Shown here piece by piece: positions 8,298-16,507 of a DNA stretch of 64,000 bases; the first letter of the stretch is position 1, and each line of letters starts with the position of its first letter. This stretch comes from G965200765 sp965203865 (lineage in GTDB: Bacteria > Pseudomonadota > Gammaproteobacteria > Arenicellales > JAJDZL01). A program made the position numbers and the translations under genes. The stretch lies in contig OZ241916.1 of NCBI GenBank assembly GCA_965203865.1, positions 2,108,001 through 2,172,000 on the forward strand, given 5' to 3'. The notes below the pieces were generated by a model. It had not been told where the DNA came from, searched no databases, and saw nothing but the letters and a program-made list of their open reading frames with translations.

Positions 8298-9644
8298 ATG
8301 AAACAGATGAGCAGTATACAAAGTCGGGTGCGGAAAGTCGAATATGATTTCACGGATGCGAAGTTGACGGGGTGCGGCGGGGTTACGTTTGCGGCGCAGT
8401 TGGCGAGGGCCAGCGGCTTGTGCGAGTTGCTGGAGAAGGAGTTGAACGGCACGTTGAAAAAGCGTCGTCGGGGAGCGACGGAGGCGCAGAGCATTTTGGC
8501 GCAGGTGTATTTGCTGTTGACGGGCGAGGGCCACTTGTCGGATTTGGACGATGCCCGTCGGGATGGTGTTTTCCGGGTTCTGACGGGTCTGGGCGAGATG
8601 CCGGGTTCGCGGCGCATGGGAGAGTTTCTGAGTCGCTTCGGGGAGTCGGATCTGGCTCGTTTTCGGGAGTTGGCGGTACGCTGGCTGGGGCCGTTGACGG
8701 CGACGGTTGCGAATCGCCATCGTTGTTCTCTGGGCTATGTGCCGGTCTTCATAGACAGCACCGACATCGAGGTGGACGGGAAGTGCTTTGAAGGTGCGCA
8801 GGAGCCTTGCTATCGCGGGGTACGGCGTTATCAGATGCACACGATTTTTGTGGGGAATCTGATGGTGAGTTTGCGGTTGAACGACGGCGGCGGTCATTCG
8901 ACGCACGGCTGGAAAGAGCAGTTGGAAGCGGATGCAGTGCCGCTGCTGTCGGGCGAGTCCGGGGTGTGGGTGCGAGCGGACAACGCCTACTACAAGGGGG
9001 ATTTTGTGAAGTATTGCCGTTCCCGCGGCTGGGACTACTCGGTGAGCGTGACGAACGACAACTGGAAGAAGCCGGTGGTGAATGCGGTGAAAGATTCGGA
9101 CAATGCGGATTGGCAATGGATCAACGGTGAGGAGCAGGCGATTTATTCGTCTCACCGGCCGAATGGCTGGGAGCAGGATGCGGCCTATGCGGTGATTCGG
9201 CGAAGCAAGGAAGGTCGCCAGTTGCTGCTGGATCCGACCTACACGGTGATTCTGGTATCGCACGACGAGTTGCCGGTTTGGGAGGCGGTTGCCCGTCATC
9301 GCGGCAAGCAGGGTCAAGAGAATGCGTTCAAGGGTCCGCTGATTGACCTGGATCTTCATCATCCGCCGTGCAAGAGGTTTGCTGCCAACCAGGCGTTCTA
9401 CCTGTGCGGCTTGCTGGCGCAGGCCTTGCTGCGAGCAATTCAGTACTGTCTGCTGCCGCTGGATGAATGGCGGCGCAGCTTGGGAACCATCATTCGGCGC
9501 GTGGTGCGCCGCCCGGCAGTGCTGACCTGCAGTGCGGGCCGCTACCGGCTGAGGTTCAGCAAGAATCTGCGCAGCGTGTATATGAAATGGTTGAACGAGG
9601 CCATCGACAATACCTGCAGCTTGAAAAGAATTCTTCTCGAATAG
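8298..9644 (+). CDS. IS1380-family transposase
   Basis: DDE transposase of 448 aa, the usual size for the family. Catalytic features visible: VFIDSTDIEVDGK (first Asp) near residue 154, VWVRADNAYYKGDFVKYC (second Asp) near 225, and GKQGQENAFKGPLIDLDLHHPPCKRFAANQAFY near 338-370 with the final Glu. It fills most of the element. The long opposite-strand open frame across it is a composition artefact. It appears intact, so the element may still move. Confidence 0.88.
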   Translation: MKQMSSIQSRVRKVEYDFTDAKLTGCGGVTFAAQLARASGLCELLEKELNGTLKKRRRGATEAQSILAQVYLLLTGEGHLSDLDDARRDGVFRVLTGLGEMPGSRRMGEFLSRFGESDLARFRELAVRWLGPLTATVANRHRCSLGYVPVFIDSTDIEVDGKCFEGAQEPCYRGVRRYQMHTIFVGNLMVSLRLNDGGGHSTHGWKEQLEADAVPLLSGESGVWVRADNAYYKGDFVKYCRSRGWDYSVSVTNDNWKKPVVNAVKDSDNADWQWINGEEQAIYSSHRPNGWEQDAAYAVIRRSKEGRQLLLDPTYTVILVSHDELPVWEAVARHRGKQGQENAFKGPLIDLDLHHPPCKRFAANQAFYLCGLLAQALLRAIQYCLLPLDEWRRSLGTIIRRVVRRPAVLTCSAGRYRLRFSKNLRSVYMKWLNEAIDNTCSLKRILLE

Positions 9645-9894
9645 GCTTGCTCCGCGGCGCTTCGCCGCACCGAACATCTTGAATCGACCTGTTGAGCAGA
9701 CGCTCTCGCCTGCTGCCGGCGAAAACGCGTCCGCACGCCGCTTCATGCCGTCGATTCGAACCTCGAACCTTGCTAATATCCGATCCGCTCAGTACCGGCA
9801 CCGAATGGCACCGGGCAAATCGAACACCGACGATTGCATGCACTTGTCTTCACTGCCATAATACAGCTTTCAAACCCTTAAGCGGGGATCTGGG

Positions 9895-10343
9895 ACAGTA
9901 CAAGCTTGGAATAACGCGAAATAGGCCAACGCCTGCTTGTACTTGCAATGGAGTTGACGGATGTTGGTTGATACAACGTCTAGCCACTTGTTTTCTTCGC
10001 CAGTGAAGTAAATATCGCTGAAAGTCTTTTCAATAAAGTTTGGATAGCTGATATTGCCATGCTTGGAGAGAATAAAGTCCAAGTCATTGTTGTGCAAAAT
10101 TACTGCAGAATTTTCATTCAGCGCAAGACCAGTCAAATAGTTGAATCTCAAATAGTCATTGTAGTAAACCTGCTTCCCTTTTGCTTTCAGCATATACCCC
10201 ACAGAGCCTGTCCCTCCAAACAAGTCTATTGAGCTTTGAAAATCCAAATGCTTCAGACAGTTCCAAATTTCATCTGCCAACTTGGACTTGCTGCCTTGAA
10301 ACCGCGTGGATGGAAATTTAGGTGCGGTTGGCAATCGCTTCAA
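9895..10343 (-). pseudogene. D12-class DNA adenine methylase, 5' half (split by IS)
   Basis: N-terminal half of a Dam-like methylase. It shows STRFQGSKSKLADEIW (the family's FxGxK SAM motif), then SSIDLFGGTGSVGYMLKAKGKQVYYND, motif I. The frame runs into the IS after LFQACTV. The first in-frame start is a TTG at 10343 that directly follows the TAA of the upstream hydrolase, so the gene was the last of a tightly coupled operon. A solitary methylase at the end of a catabolic operon is an odd neighbour. No cognate restriction gene is seen. Confidence 0.85.
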
Positions 10344-11585
10344 TTACGTATTCGCTAACTGTATTGCTGCATGCATAAGCACATTGCAACCTGCTTCAAG
10401 GTGATCCGGCTCTGCACTTTCCTCTTCATTGTGACTGAGCCCGCCTTTGCAAGGCACAAAAATCATCCCGGTTGGCACCACTTCGCAGACCTGGCATGCA
10501 TCGTGTCCCGCTCCTGAAACTATGTCTTGATGACTATAACCGAGCATTTGTGCACTTGTACGTATTGCATTGATGTAATCTTCATTGAAATGAATAGTAG
10601 GCTTGATCCAAATTTCATCCAGCTCGACTGAAACCGAATTGCTCGCTGCTTCTGTTTCACAGAGTTTGCGGATGTCATCAGCAATTTTTGTAACTACATC
10701 ATCATTCGGGTGGCGAATGTCAATTGAAAAAGCAACTTCCCCGGGAATTGTATTTCTCGAGTTTGGCTTGACCAGCAATTCACCTACTGTAGTGACTGCA
10801 AATGGTGCGTTTTCCAAAGCAATTTTATTGATTCCCGATACCATCGCGGCGGCGGCAACAAGTGCATCTTTCCGGGAAGGCATTGGCGTTGAACCAGCGT
10901 GAGAGTCCTGCCCACTTACTACTGCATCGAACCATCTCTGACCTTGACCACCAGACACCACGCCGATTGTGTTGCCGTTATCTTCCAGAATTGGTCCCTG
11001 TTCGATATGAGGTTCAAGGAGACCGCCAATTTTGTGCTCGCCGCAGGCAGTTGGTCCAAGATAGCCGATGCGCTCAAGTTCGCCATACAGCGATGCTCCG
11101 TTGACATCCTTGCGAGACCAGGCAAACTCTTTCTCAATGAGCCCGGCATATACTCCGGAAGACATCATCGCGGGAGCGAACCTTGAACCTTCTTCGTTAG
11201 TCCATACAATTACTTCCAGCGGCACCTTGGTTTCAATGTTGTTTTCGTGAAGTGTTCGAAGAACTTCAAGACCAGCCAGCACGCCATAAACACCATCAAA
11301 TTTTCCGCCTGCAGGCTGCGTGTCAAGATGACTTCCCATCGCTATGGGCGGCAAACTGGATTGGAATCCGTCCCGACGAGCAAATATATTGCCCATATCA
11401 TCAATGTCAATCGAGCAACCAATTTCACGGCACCAAGACACGAACAGGTCGCGTCCAACACGGTCTTCGTCTGTTAATGCCAGACGACAACTGCCGCCTT
11501 TTTCAGTCCCGCCAATTTCGGCCATTTCCATTAAACTGGCCCATAGACGGGAACCGTTGACCCGCAATTGAGAAAGATCAGTCAC
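10344..11585 (-). CDS. M20-family N-carbamoyl-amino-acid hydrolase / allantoate-amidohydrolase type
   Basis: Metal-dependent amidohydrolase of the hydantoinase/carbamoylase family, 413 aa. Seen: MGSHLDTQPAGGKFDGVYGV (metal His/Asp), VWTNEEGSRFAPAMMSSGVYAG (catalytic Glu pair), EPHIEQGPILEDNG, GQDSHAGSTPMPSRKDAL (dimerisation-domain substrate His) and SGAGHDACQVCEVVPTGMIFVPCKGGLSHNEEE (last metal His). Members remove CO2 and NH3 from N-carbamoyl amino acids, beta-ureidopropionate or allantoate. Its 5' end overlaps the stop of the upstream deiminase-type gene by 8 bp, so a ureido product of that enzyme is the likely substrate; this is inference. Confidence 0.87.
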   Translation of the reverse strand: MTDLSQLRVNGSRLWASLMEMAEIGGTEKGGSCRLALTDEDRVGRDLFVSWCREIGCSIDIDDMGNIFARRDGFQSSLPPIAMGSHLDTQPAGGKFDGVYGVLAGLEVLRTLHENNIETKVPLEVIVWTNEEGSRFAPAMMSSGVYAGLIEKEFAWSRKDVNGASLYGELERIGYLGPTACGEHKIGGLLEPHIEQGPILEDNGNTIGVVSGGQGQRWFDAVVSGQDSHAGSTPMPSRKDALVAAAAMVSGINKIALENAPFAVTTVGELLVKPNSRNTIPGEVAFSIDIRHPNDDVVTKIADDIRKLCETEAASNSVSVELDEIWIKPTIHFNEDYINAIRTSAQMLGYSHQDIVSGAGHDACQVCEVVPTGMIFVPCKGGLSHNEEESAEPDHLEAGCNVLMHAAIQLANT

Positions 11586-12510
11586 TATCTGACAGCCGTT
11601 CTCGCCTTAGTGCCTGACTCAGGCAATGAACCCCGCCCCCTCCAAGAGTAAACATGGACATATCGGGGTCATAGACTTCAAATCCCATGGCACGCATTTC
11701 GTTGTTTAGTTTTGTTGCACCGGACATGGACAGCACTTTGTCATTGCCAAGTGCGACCAGATTCACACCGAGATTCTTTGCCTCTGCATATCCCACATCA
11801 ACAATCTGAAACCCGCGGTCTTTGATCCAATCCAGCACCCAGTCTTCCAGAGCATCGCTGCATGCCACAAGGAGATCTTCGGCCAGTGGAACAACCAGTC
11901 CGTCCATGTGCACGAATTCTCTCGAAATTGGCGCTACGATTGCTTCCCATCCTTGGTCCTGAACAAACTTGCAAACTTGTTCAGCCCCTTCTTTTTCGGA
12001 CCGCTCGCCGCAGTAGCCGACCAATACATAGCCTGGTTTTAAAATTACTATATCGCCGCCTTCAAAATGACCTGCAGTGGCATACTGCCAAATAGGAATA
12101 TTGTTTTCCTGATAAAACCGGATAGCAGTTACATAATCAGCTCGCCTGCACTTTATCTGCATATGACAAATCAGAGCTCCCCATGGTGTCATTGCAGAGC
12201 TGTCCCGGGCAAAAAAGTTTCTGTGAAGTGCTTCATCAGAATCCAAATAGTGGCACTTGACATCGTTTTCTTCGTAGATGCTAACCATCTCCCGGTGCTG
12301 TCGCTGCGCCAAATCAAAATCAAATTGAATTCCAGTCTGGTGAGCATTGATCAATGTGCGCATGATAATTGGACCGGCATCAACCCAGCGATAAAAATCC
12401 GGCTTGCCGAGAAGCACGTCCGTAAGTTTTGTGTAATCGTTGTCAATTCCCCAGTAGTCGTGTGCAAATTGTGTTTCCACCGAACAATTTGACTTGGTCT
12501 TCATTAACAT
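11578..12510 (-). CDS. Amidinotransferase/DDAH-superfamily guanidino hydrolase
   Basis: Predicted guanidino-group hydrolase of the arginine deiminase / dimethylarginine dimethylaminohydrolase fold, 310 aa from the ATG at 12510. That start is chosen because AGGAG lies about 8 nt upstream; an ATG at 12537 is in frame but lacks such a site. Active-site blocks: FARDSSAMTPWG, AGHFEGGDIVIL (EGGD), REFVHMDGLVVPL (His-x-Asp) and the nucleophile in TLGGGGVHCLSQALRRE. Deimination of arginine-like compounds gives ureido products, which the overlapping carbamoylase could hydrolyse to the amine. The pair would be an analogue of agmatine deiminase plus N-carbamoylputrescine amidase. The exact substrate is unknown. 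Confidence 0.8.
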   Translation of the reverse strand: MLMKTKSNCSVETQFAHDYWGIDNDYTKLTDVLLGKPDFYRWVDAGPIIMRTLINAHQTGIQFDFDLAQRQHREMVSIYEENDVKCHYLDSDEALHRNFFARDSSAMTPWGALICHMQIKCRRADYVTAIRFYQENNIPIWQYATAGHFEGGDIVILKPGYVLVGYCGERSEKEGAEQVCKFVQDQGWEAIVAPISREFVHMDGLVVPLAEDLLVACSDALEDWVLDWIKDRGFQIVDVGYAEAKNLGVNLVALGNDKVLSMSGATKLNNEMRAMGFEVYDPDMSMFTLGGGGVHCLSQALRRERLSDSD

Positions 12511-13003
12511 GTGGACTTCTCCTGCTTTTAATTTCAAAATTCGACTCTGCTTGGGTCGAGTTCAACTATTGTAGTAAGTTTCAACGAAATTTACCTTTTC
12601 AAATTGTATTCCAAAATTCAATGGGACAGGATTTTTGGGGGCATACATTGGATTTACAATCTTGGTAATTTCTTTTCTATCCTCTAACTATAAGCAAGGA
12701 AAGCCCGAATCCGCATATGTTTAACATCGGCTTGAGCAATCAATCCGGTAACTTAGGTGTCCAGAGTCGGCGATTGAAGCGGAAAACAAACTCGTCAATA
12801 TTTCATATTATTCCTGCGTTTCGAACGCCTCTTCAGGACTAGCACCCCAGTGGTTGGCCGCAATGCGGAAGCCTCGTAGTAAGACCGTGCTTCAAGCACC
12901 CAGTACAGGAAATGGCTGTGGCATTGCGGCAACCTTGTTTATTGAAATCATTGGTATTGTACATGAAGGAGGGAATGATGAGCATAGAAATTGAGCTTGC
13001 ATA
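12511..13003. other. Gene-free stretch with a long inverted repeat
   Basis: No coding frame with recognisable features. GCCGCAATGC at 12857-12866 pairs perfectly with GCATTGCGGC at 12921-12930, and flanking bases extend the stem to about 14 bp with one bulge (12853-12866 / 12921-12934). The 54-nt interior contains GTGCTTCAAGCAC, itself a small hairpin. It could be a structured RNA, a decayed transposon end or an IS605-type guide-RNA remnant; none can be chosen. Confidence 0.4.
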
Positions 13004-14206
13004 TCAAAGGCCCTGAAGTGACTTCTGCTTCTTGCCATTTTCAGGAATAGAATAACGCACAGGTCTATTCTTCTTGATTACTCGACCTTCATCTACTCCA
13101 CACTTTAACCAGTCTTGAACTTGCCCTTTTCTCAAATCCAGTTGTTCTACAACTTCATCTGTATTTAACCAAGTATTTGATGTCGTAAGCTCAGCTAATT
13201 TCCTTAAAAAGACTTCGTACATGCTCCCACTTGGCTCCGAAGCTGTTTCAACCTGTAATGACTCTTGCTTTTCAACTTCACTAGGCAAGCTTTCGATAAA
13301 TTTTCCTAAATCTTCAACAATTTCACCAGTCAACCAATAAGCGCCTGCATTTTCCACAAGCTTGGCGTTGCCATCCTTTTTTGCCAGCACAGGAATCTTC
13401 CAAGATGCGCGTAAATTTTCATCTGCACCATGCCATGTACCACCTTGACCCCCATCCCCGCTCTCTACAACAATGGCGGCTTCCGAAAGACAGTAGATGT
13501 ATTTGTTTCGATCCATTGCGTTGCCTTTTGAAAATCCTGATTCCGGGTTTACACGGGATATCAGTGCAAGATTGCCAGACTTAATAAACTCTCGAAAAGC
13601 AGATAGTGTAGTTGAACGCAATAAATTCTCTGCCAGAACCCCAACTGCATTGCCGCCTTTTTCCAAAGCCGCCATCATTGCGCATTGGTCAATACCCTTG
13701 GCACCTCCTGAAACAACACAATAACCTTGCTCAACCAGAGTGTTTACGATCTTGCGGGAATACTTTTCCTTGTTTTCATCTGTCTTGCGCGAACCAACAA
13801 CTGCGATACTTTTTTGTTTCAACAGTGATTTGTCCCCGCAACCGAAAAGCACCGGCGGTGCGTTGTCACCTAGTCGCTGCTTCAATTTGCCAGGATAATC
13901 CGAGTCGCAAATGGTGCTAATCCAGATTCCGGCACGTTCCCAATTTTCAATTTCCAATCCGAGAACTGCTTTTCGCCTGAGCAAGTCTTCAACTCGAGAA
14001 CTTGTTATTCTCTTGTCATTCCATTCCTTGATTAAATTCGGAAAATCGCTATCCAAAATACTCTCTGGCGCAAGCTTGTTTTCTTGCAACAACTTCGCCA
14101 GTCTTGACCACTCTTTTACAGTAAGGGGCTTTTCACTTTCTTGCAACGACTTTCCAAGCCTCACTGTCAAAAGCAATATCGCGTCTGCTTCCAGACTTCG
14201 TTTCAT
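13004..14206 (-). CDS. DprA/Smf-like protein (SLOG fold plus winged helix), start displaced by transposon
   Basis: 400 aa from the ATG at 14206. A Rossmann-like SLOG core is visible: SIAVVGSRKTDENKEKYSRKI near residues 135-155, GYCVVSGGAKGIDQCAMMAAL, and FSKGNAMDRNKYIYCLSEAAIVVESG. A C-terminal winged-helix-like segment follows (WLNTDEVVEQLDLRKGQVQDWLKCGVDEGRVIKK). DprA loads RecA on incoming single-stranded DNA in transformation. This one is divergent (SGGAKGID rather than SGLAxGID), and such SLOG proteins also occur in mobile-DNA and defence contexts. The TnpB transposon begins 2 bp before the start region and removes the gene's own ribosome binding site (AAGGA now lies beyond 15457). The frame runs back to 14269 inside the element. 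Confidence 0.72.
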   Translation of the reverse strand: MKRSLEADAILLLTVRLGKSLQESEKPLTVKEWSRLAKLLQENKLAPESILDSDFPNLIKEWNDKRITSSRVEDLLRRKAVLGLEIENWERAGIWISTICDSDYPGKLKQRLGDNAPPVLFGCGDKSLLKQKSIAVVGSRKTDENKEKYSRKIVNTLVEQGYCVVSGGAKGIDQCAMMAALEKGGNAVGVLAENLLRSTTLSAFREFIKSGNLALISRVNPESGFSKGNAMDRNKYIYCLSEAAIVVESGDGGQGGTWHGADENLRASWKIPVLAKKDGNAKLVENAGAYWLTGEIVEDLGKFIESLPSEVEKQESLQVETASEPSGSMYEVFLRKLAELTTSNTWLNTDEVVEQLDLRKGQVQDWLKCGVDEGRVIKKNRPVRYSIPENGKKQKSLQGL

Positions 14207-14208
14207 TT

Positions 14209-15449
14209 GGGAACTATATACATTGATAACGAGATCACTGTATACTGTTCTGCGCAGTGGGCATTCCAATGAATGCTTTAAGCCTTCCTTCTTCCTGCGC
14301 TTCGGACCTCCCGCCCAAAGTGCCGTTTAATCCGACACGAAGAACATTTATTGCTGCGTTTACATCCCTGTCTCCTTTGTAGCCACAAGCAAGACACTCG
14401 TACATGCGTACAGATAGTCCAATCTTGTCCTTGGGCTTATGCCCGCAGTTGGAGCAGACCTGGGATGTAAACCTGGGATTGACTTTAGATACAAAGCCAC
14501 CGGCACTCTCAGCCTTGTAGCTTAGTATAGAATTAAAGTCTCCCCACGTTTGGTCAAGCATTGACCTGTTTAATCCAGCTTTACTGCTACCGCCAGTGGC
14601 AGTCATATTCTTAACCTTCAAATCCTCTACGTAAAACTTGGAAGTCTGGTTCTTGACTAGCCAGGTAGTCAGCTCATGCAGATAGCCTTTATTTCTTTCC
14701 CTGACTCTCTGCCATTCCTTGCTTAGAGCCAGTACTTTCTTCTTCCTGCCGTTAGAACCTTTTACAGACTTTGAAACTCTTTTCTGCAAGGACTTTAATT
14801 TGGTTCTATTTACACTCCTTTTAGGAATTTGCACTCCATTGGACAGGGTAATTCTATTCAAGACTCCTACATCCACTCCTACAGGAGCCCTTTCATCTAC
14901 AGTTTCTACATCTGGCAGTTCGCAAACCAGCTGAATCTTAATCCTTACAGGAGTCTTTACAATTCTAAGAAGCTTGGCTTCTCCTTTCAGTTCACCCTTG
15001 AACCTGAACTTGCCAATTCCTTTTATTCGGATGCACTGCCAAGGTCCCGCCTTGTGAATACGAAAAGAGTCTGTTTCAAAAGACTTGATTCCCCTGTTCC
15101 CTGGCTTGAACCTTGGAAACCCCGGCTTCTCCCCTTTCTTTTCTCTATCAAAAAACCGCTTGAAAGCTTTCTCCAGTCTTCTTAAGCAGGTTCTTTGGGA
15201 CGAACAATGAAACTTCTCAAACCACTCGTCTTCTTCTCTTATCCTGGTTAAAGACTCTTGCTGGTCAAGATAAGAAATACCTATGCCCTGCTTCTTGTAA
15301 GCATCTATTCTTTCCTGCAGGGCGCAGTTCCACAAGAGTGTCTCCTGATTCAGAAACTCTTCCAGGTTCCTGTGGCAGTCCCTGGAAAGCTTGGCAGTAT
15401 ATGTATAAGTTCTAATCATGGCAATTGGTTATCATTGTATATAATTCCC
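14209..15449. mobile_element. TnpB-carrying transposon with IS1595-like ends
   Basis: 1241-bp unit bounded by 22-bp inverted repeats (14209-14230 and 15428-15449; ends GGGAACTATATACATTGA and GGGAATTATATACAATGA, 20 of 22 positions equal). An exact 8-bp target duplication TTTCATTT flanks it (14201-14208 and 15450-15457). Classical IS605/IS607 elements have no inverted repeats and make no duplication, so this unit was moved by a DDE-type transposase, most probably the one seen at 48399-49322, whose element has the same GGGAATTATATA end. The only gene is tnpB. Confidence 0.85.
14235..15419 (-). CDS. tnpB: TnpB-family RNA-guided endonuclease (OrfB)
   Basis: 394 aa, full length for TnpB. Helical N-terminus (MIRTYTYTAKLSRDCHRNLEEFL), then the split RuvC nuclease with VGVDVGVLNRITLSNG (first Asp, near residue 196), FYVEDLKVKNMT (Glu, near 275), the zinc ribbon SQVCSNCGHKPKDKIG...YECLACGYKG and GDRDVNAAINVLR (final Asp, near 355). 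All catalytic residues look intact, so nuclease activity is plausible. No tnpA neighbours it, and its usual 3' guide-RNA region would have to overlap the CDS end or the 26 bp left before the element edge. The stop lies inside the extended dprA frame. Confidence 0.9.
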   Translation of the reverse strand: MIRTYTYTAKLSRDCHRNLEEFLNQETLLWNCALQERIDAYKKQGIGISYLDQQESLTRIREEDEWFEKFHCSSQRTCLRRLEKAFKRFFDREKKGEKPGFPRFKPGNRGIKSFETDSFRIHKAGPWQCIRIKGIGKFRFKGELKGEAKLLRIVKTPVRIKIQLVCELPDVETVDERAPVGVDVGVLNRITLSNGVQIPKRSVNRTKLKSLQKRVSKSVKGSNGRKKKVLALSKEWQRVRERNKGYLHELTTWLVKNQTSKFYVEDLKVKNMTATGGSSKAGLNRSMLDQTWGDFNSILSYKAESAGGFVSKVNPRFTSQVCSNCGHKPKDKIGLSVRMYECLACGYKGDRDVNAAINVLRVGLNGTLGGRSEAQEEGRLKAFIGMPTAQNSIQ

Positions 15450-15457
15450 TTTCATTT

Positions 15458-15766
15458 CACATCCTTGGATTGGTAGTAACAAGTGTCAGAGGAAAAAACG
15501 GCTCGCTCCCCGCTTTCCTGAGCAGGGCGGCAACAATAGCAAGGGAAATTATATGCAATCTACACCATTCCCCCAATTGCAGAAAACTGTAGAAAATTTT
15601 TCTAAAATATCAATCTGACTGTGCAGGTTTTTGATTTTTCTACATGAACCGCCATTCTTTCTTCGACGAGATTTTCATAATGGCTCTTGCAACCTGTTCG
15701 GGAGTGGCGTTGGCAATCGCCTCCCATTAATCTTTTCTTCAAACTTGGTTTGTTCATTGGCAATTT
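15458..15766. other. Original upstream region of the dprA-like gene
   Basis: Contains on the minus strand the AAGGA that once preceded the dprA-like start, now separated by the transposon. A lone sequence resembling a transposon end (GGGAAATTATATGCAATC at 15543-15560) is present without a visible partner. No gene is supported here. Confidence 0.45.
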
Positions 15767-16492
15767 TCAATCGCTATCATCTACTTCCGCACCGGCACCG
15801 TGCTGCCTTGATAATTCGCTTTCCGGTACAAAACCTTCATAGGCTACAGACTTCAAATCAAACCAAATTTTGTCATCTACCTGAAGCCCGCTAGCTCGTC
15901 CTGTGTCTCGATAGCTATTTAAATCTTGTAATACGAGCTCGCTTTTTGCTTCCTCTGCCCTGCTCTTCGTCAACTCGCAAGAATTGCACCAGACGCGTGC
16001 ACTTGAATTGTCTAATAACAAACCTAATTTATTCAACTCAAAATTCGTCCATAGCAAGCCATTGTCAAAAAACAGATGAGCCGTGGAAATCTGAATATCG
16101 AAAACCAATCCTGTATTTGACCATCTGAGAGCAAGGGGGGTCAGTAACGATGGAATTTTTAATCCAGAAATTAATGCTGGCGATGATTCGATTTCTTTAC
16201 TTGATACTCTAGCGCAAATGAATTCCACTGCTTCAAATACTGCAAAATAACCGATATCCTTGCTCGTGTTCAACTCGAAACCGCCGCGAGCATCTTGCAA
16301 AATTTCAACCGATTGATATGGATTTGCTCTTAACTCAGGAATTTTGGAGTGAAGTTGATTTACTGCAGGAAATCCGTGAGCGGCTAGCCATTTGACCGCC
16401 ATAGCAGCTTCATGGTCTGCTCCAGCTGGAAATCCAAGTGCAAAAAATACTCGCTGCGACAGCCGGTAAAGCTCCCCTTCTGATAATTGCAT
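15767..16492 (-). CDS. DUF3726-like protein
   Basis: 241-aa soluble protein opening with LSEGELYRLSQRVFFALGFPAGADHEAAMAVKWLAAHGFPAV, the N-terminal signature I associate with DUF3726 proteins of unknown function. No catalytic motif, signal peptide or membrane segment can be seen. It is the last gene of a three-gene operon behind an unknown 575-aa protein (15 bp gap) and an M19 dipeptidase homologue, suggesting the three act together on one substrate. Confidence 0.6.
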   Translation of the reverse strand: MQLSEGELYRLSQRVFFALGFPAGADHEAAMAVKWLAAHGFPAVNQLHSKIPELRANPYQSVEILQDARGGFELNTSKDIGYFAVFEAVEFICARVSSKEIESSPALISGLKIPSLLTPLALRWSNTGLVFDIQISTAHLFFDNGLLWTNFELNKLGLLLDNSSARVWCNSCELTKSRAEEAKSELVLQDLNSYRDTGRASGLQVDDKIWFDLKSVAYEGFVPESELSRQHGAGAEVDDSD

Positions 16493-16507
16493 TGAGCACT
16501 AGTCGGT

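Larger units (their letters stand above)
8180..9894 (+). mobile_element. IS1380-family insertion sequence
   Basis: 1715-bp element in the D12 methylase gene. Termini are imperfect 18-bp inverted repeats, CCTTGATTCCCGCTTAAG at 8180-8197 and the reverse complement of CCCAGATCCCCGCTTAAG at 9877-9894 (15 of 18 match), with the CC start usual for IS1380/ISEcp1-type ends. The direct repeat ACAGTAC at 8173-8179 and 9895-9901 flanks it. Seven bp is longer than the 4-5 bp I expect for this family, so part of the match may be chance. Base composition is visibly richer in G+C than its surroundings, in line with recent acquisition. Confidence 0.88.

Noticed and set aside
8193..9746. A 517-aa open frame on the minus strand across the IS1380 element
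   Set aside because: It is antisense to a clear transposase, rich in His/Arg/Gln repeats expected from reverse reading of GC-rich codons, and has no recognisable motif.
12853..12934. Guide RNA (omega-RNA) of the nearby TnpB
   Set aside because: It lies 1.3 kb from tnpB beyond an unrelated gene and outside the transposon ends; guide RNAs of TnpB overlap or adjoin the tnpB 3' end.
15543..15560. A further transposon starting at an end-like sequence near 15543
   Set aside because: No partner repeat or target duplication could be found, so it is only noted as a possible orphan end.
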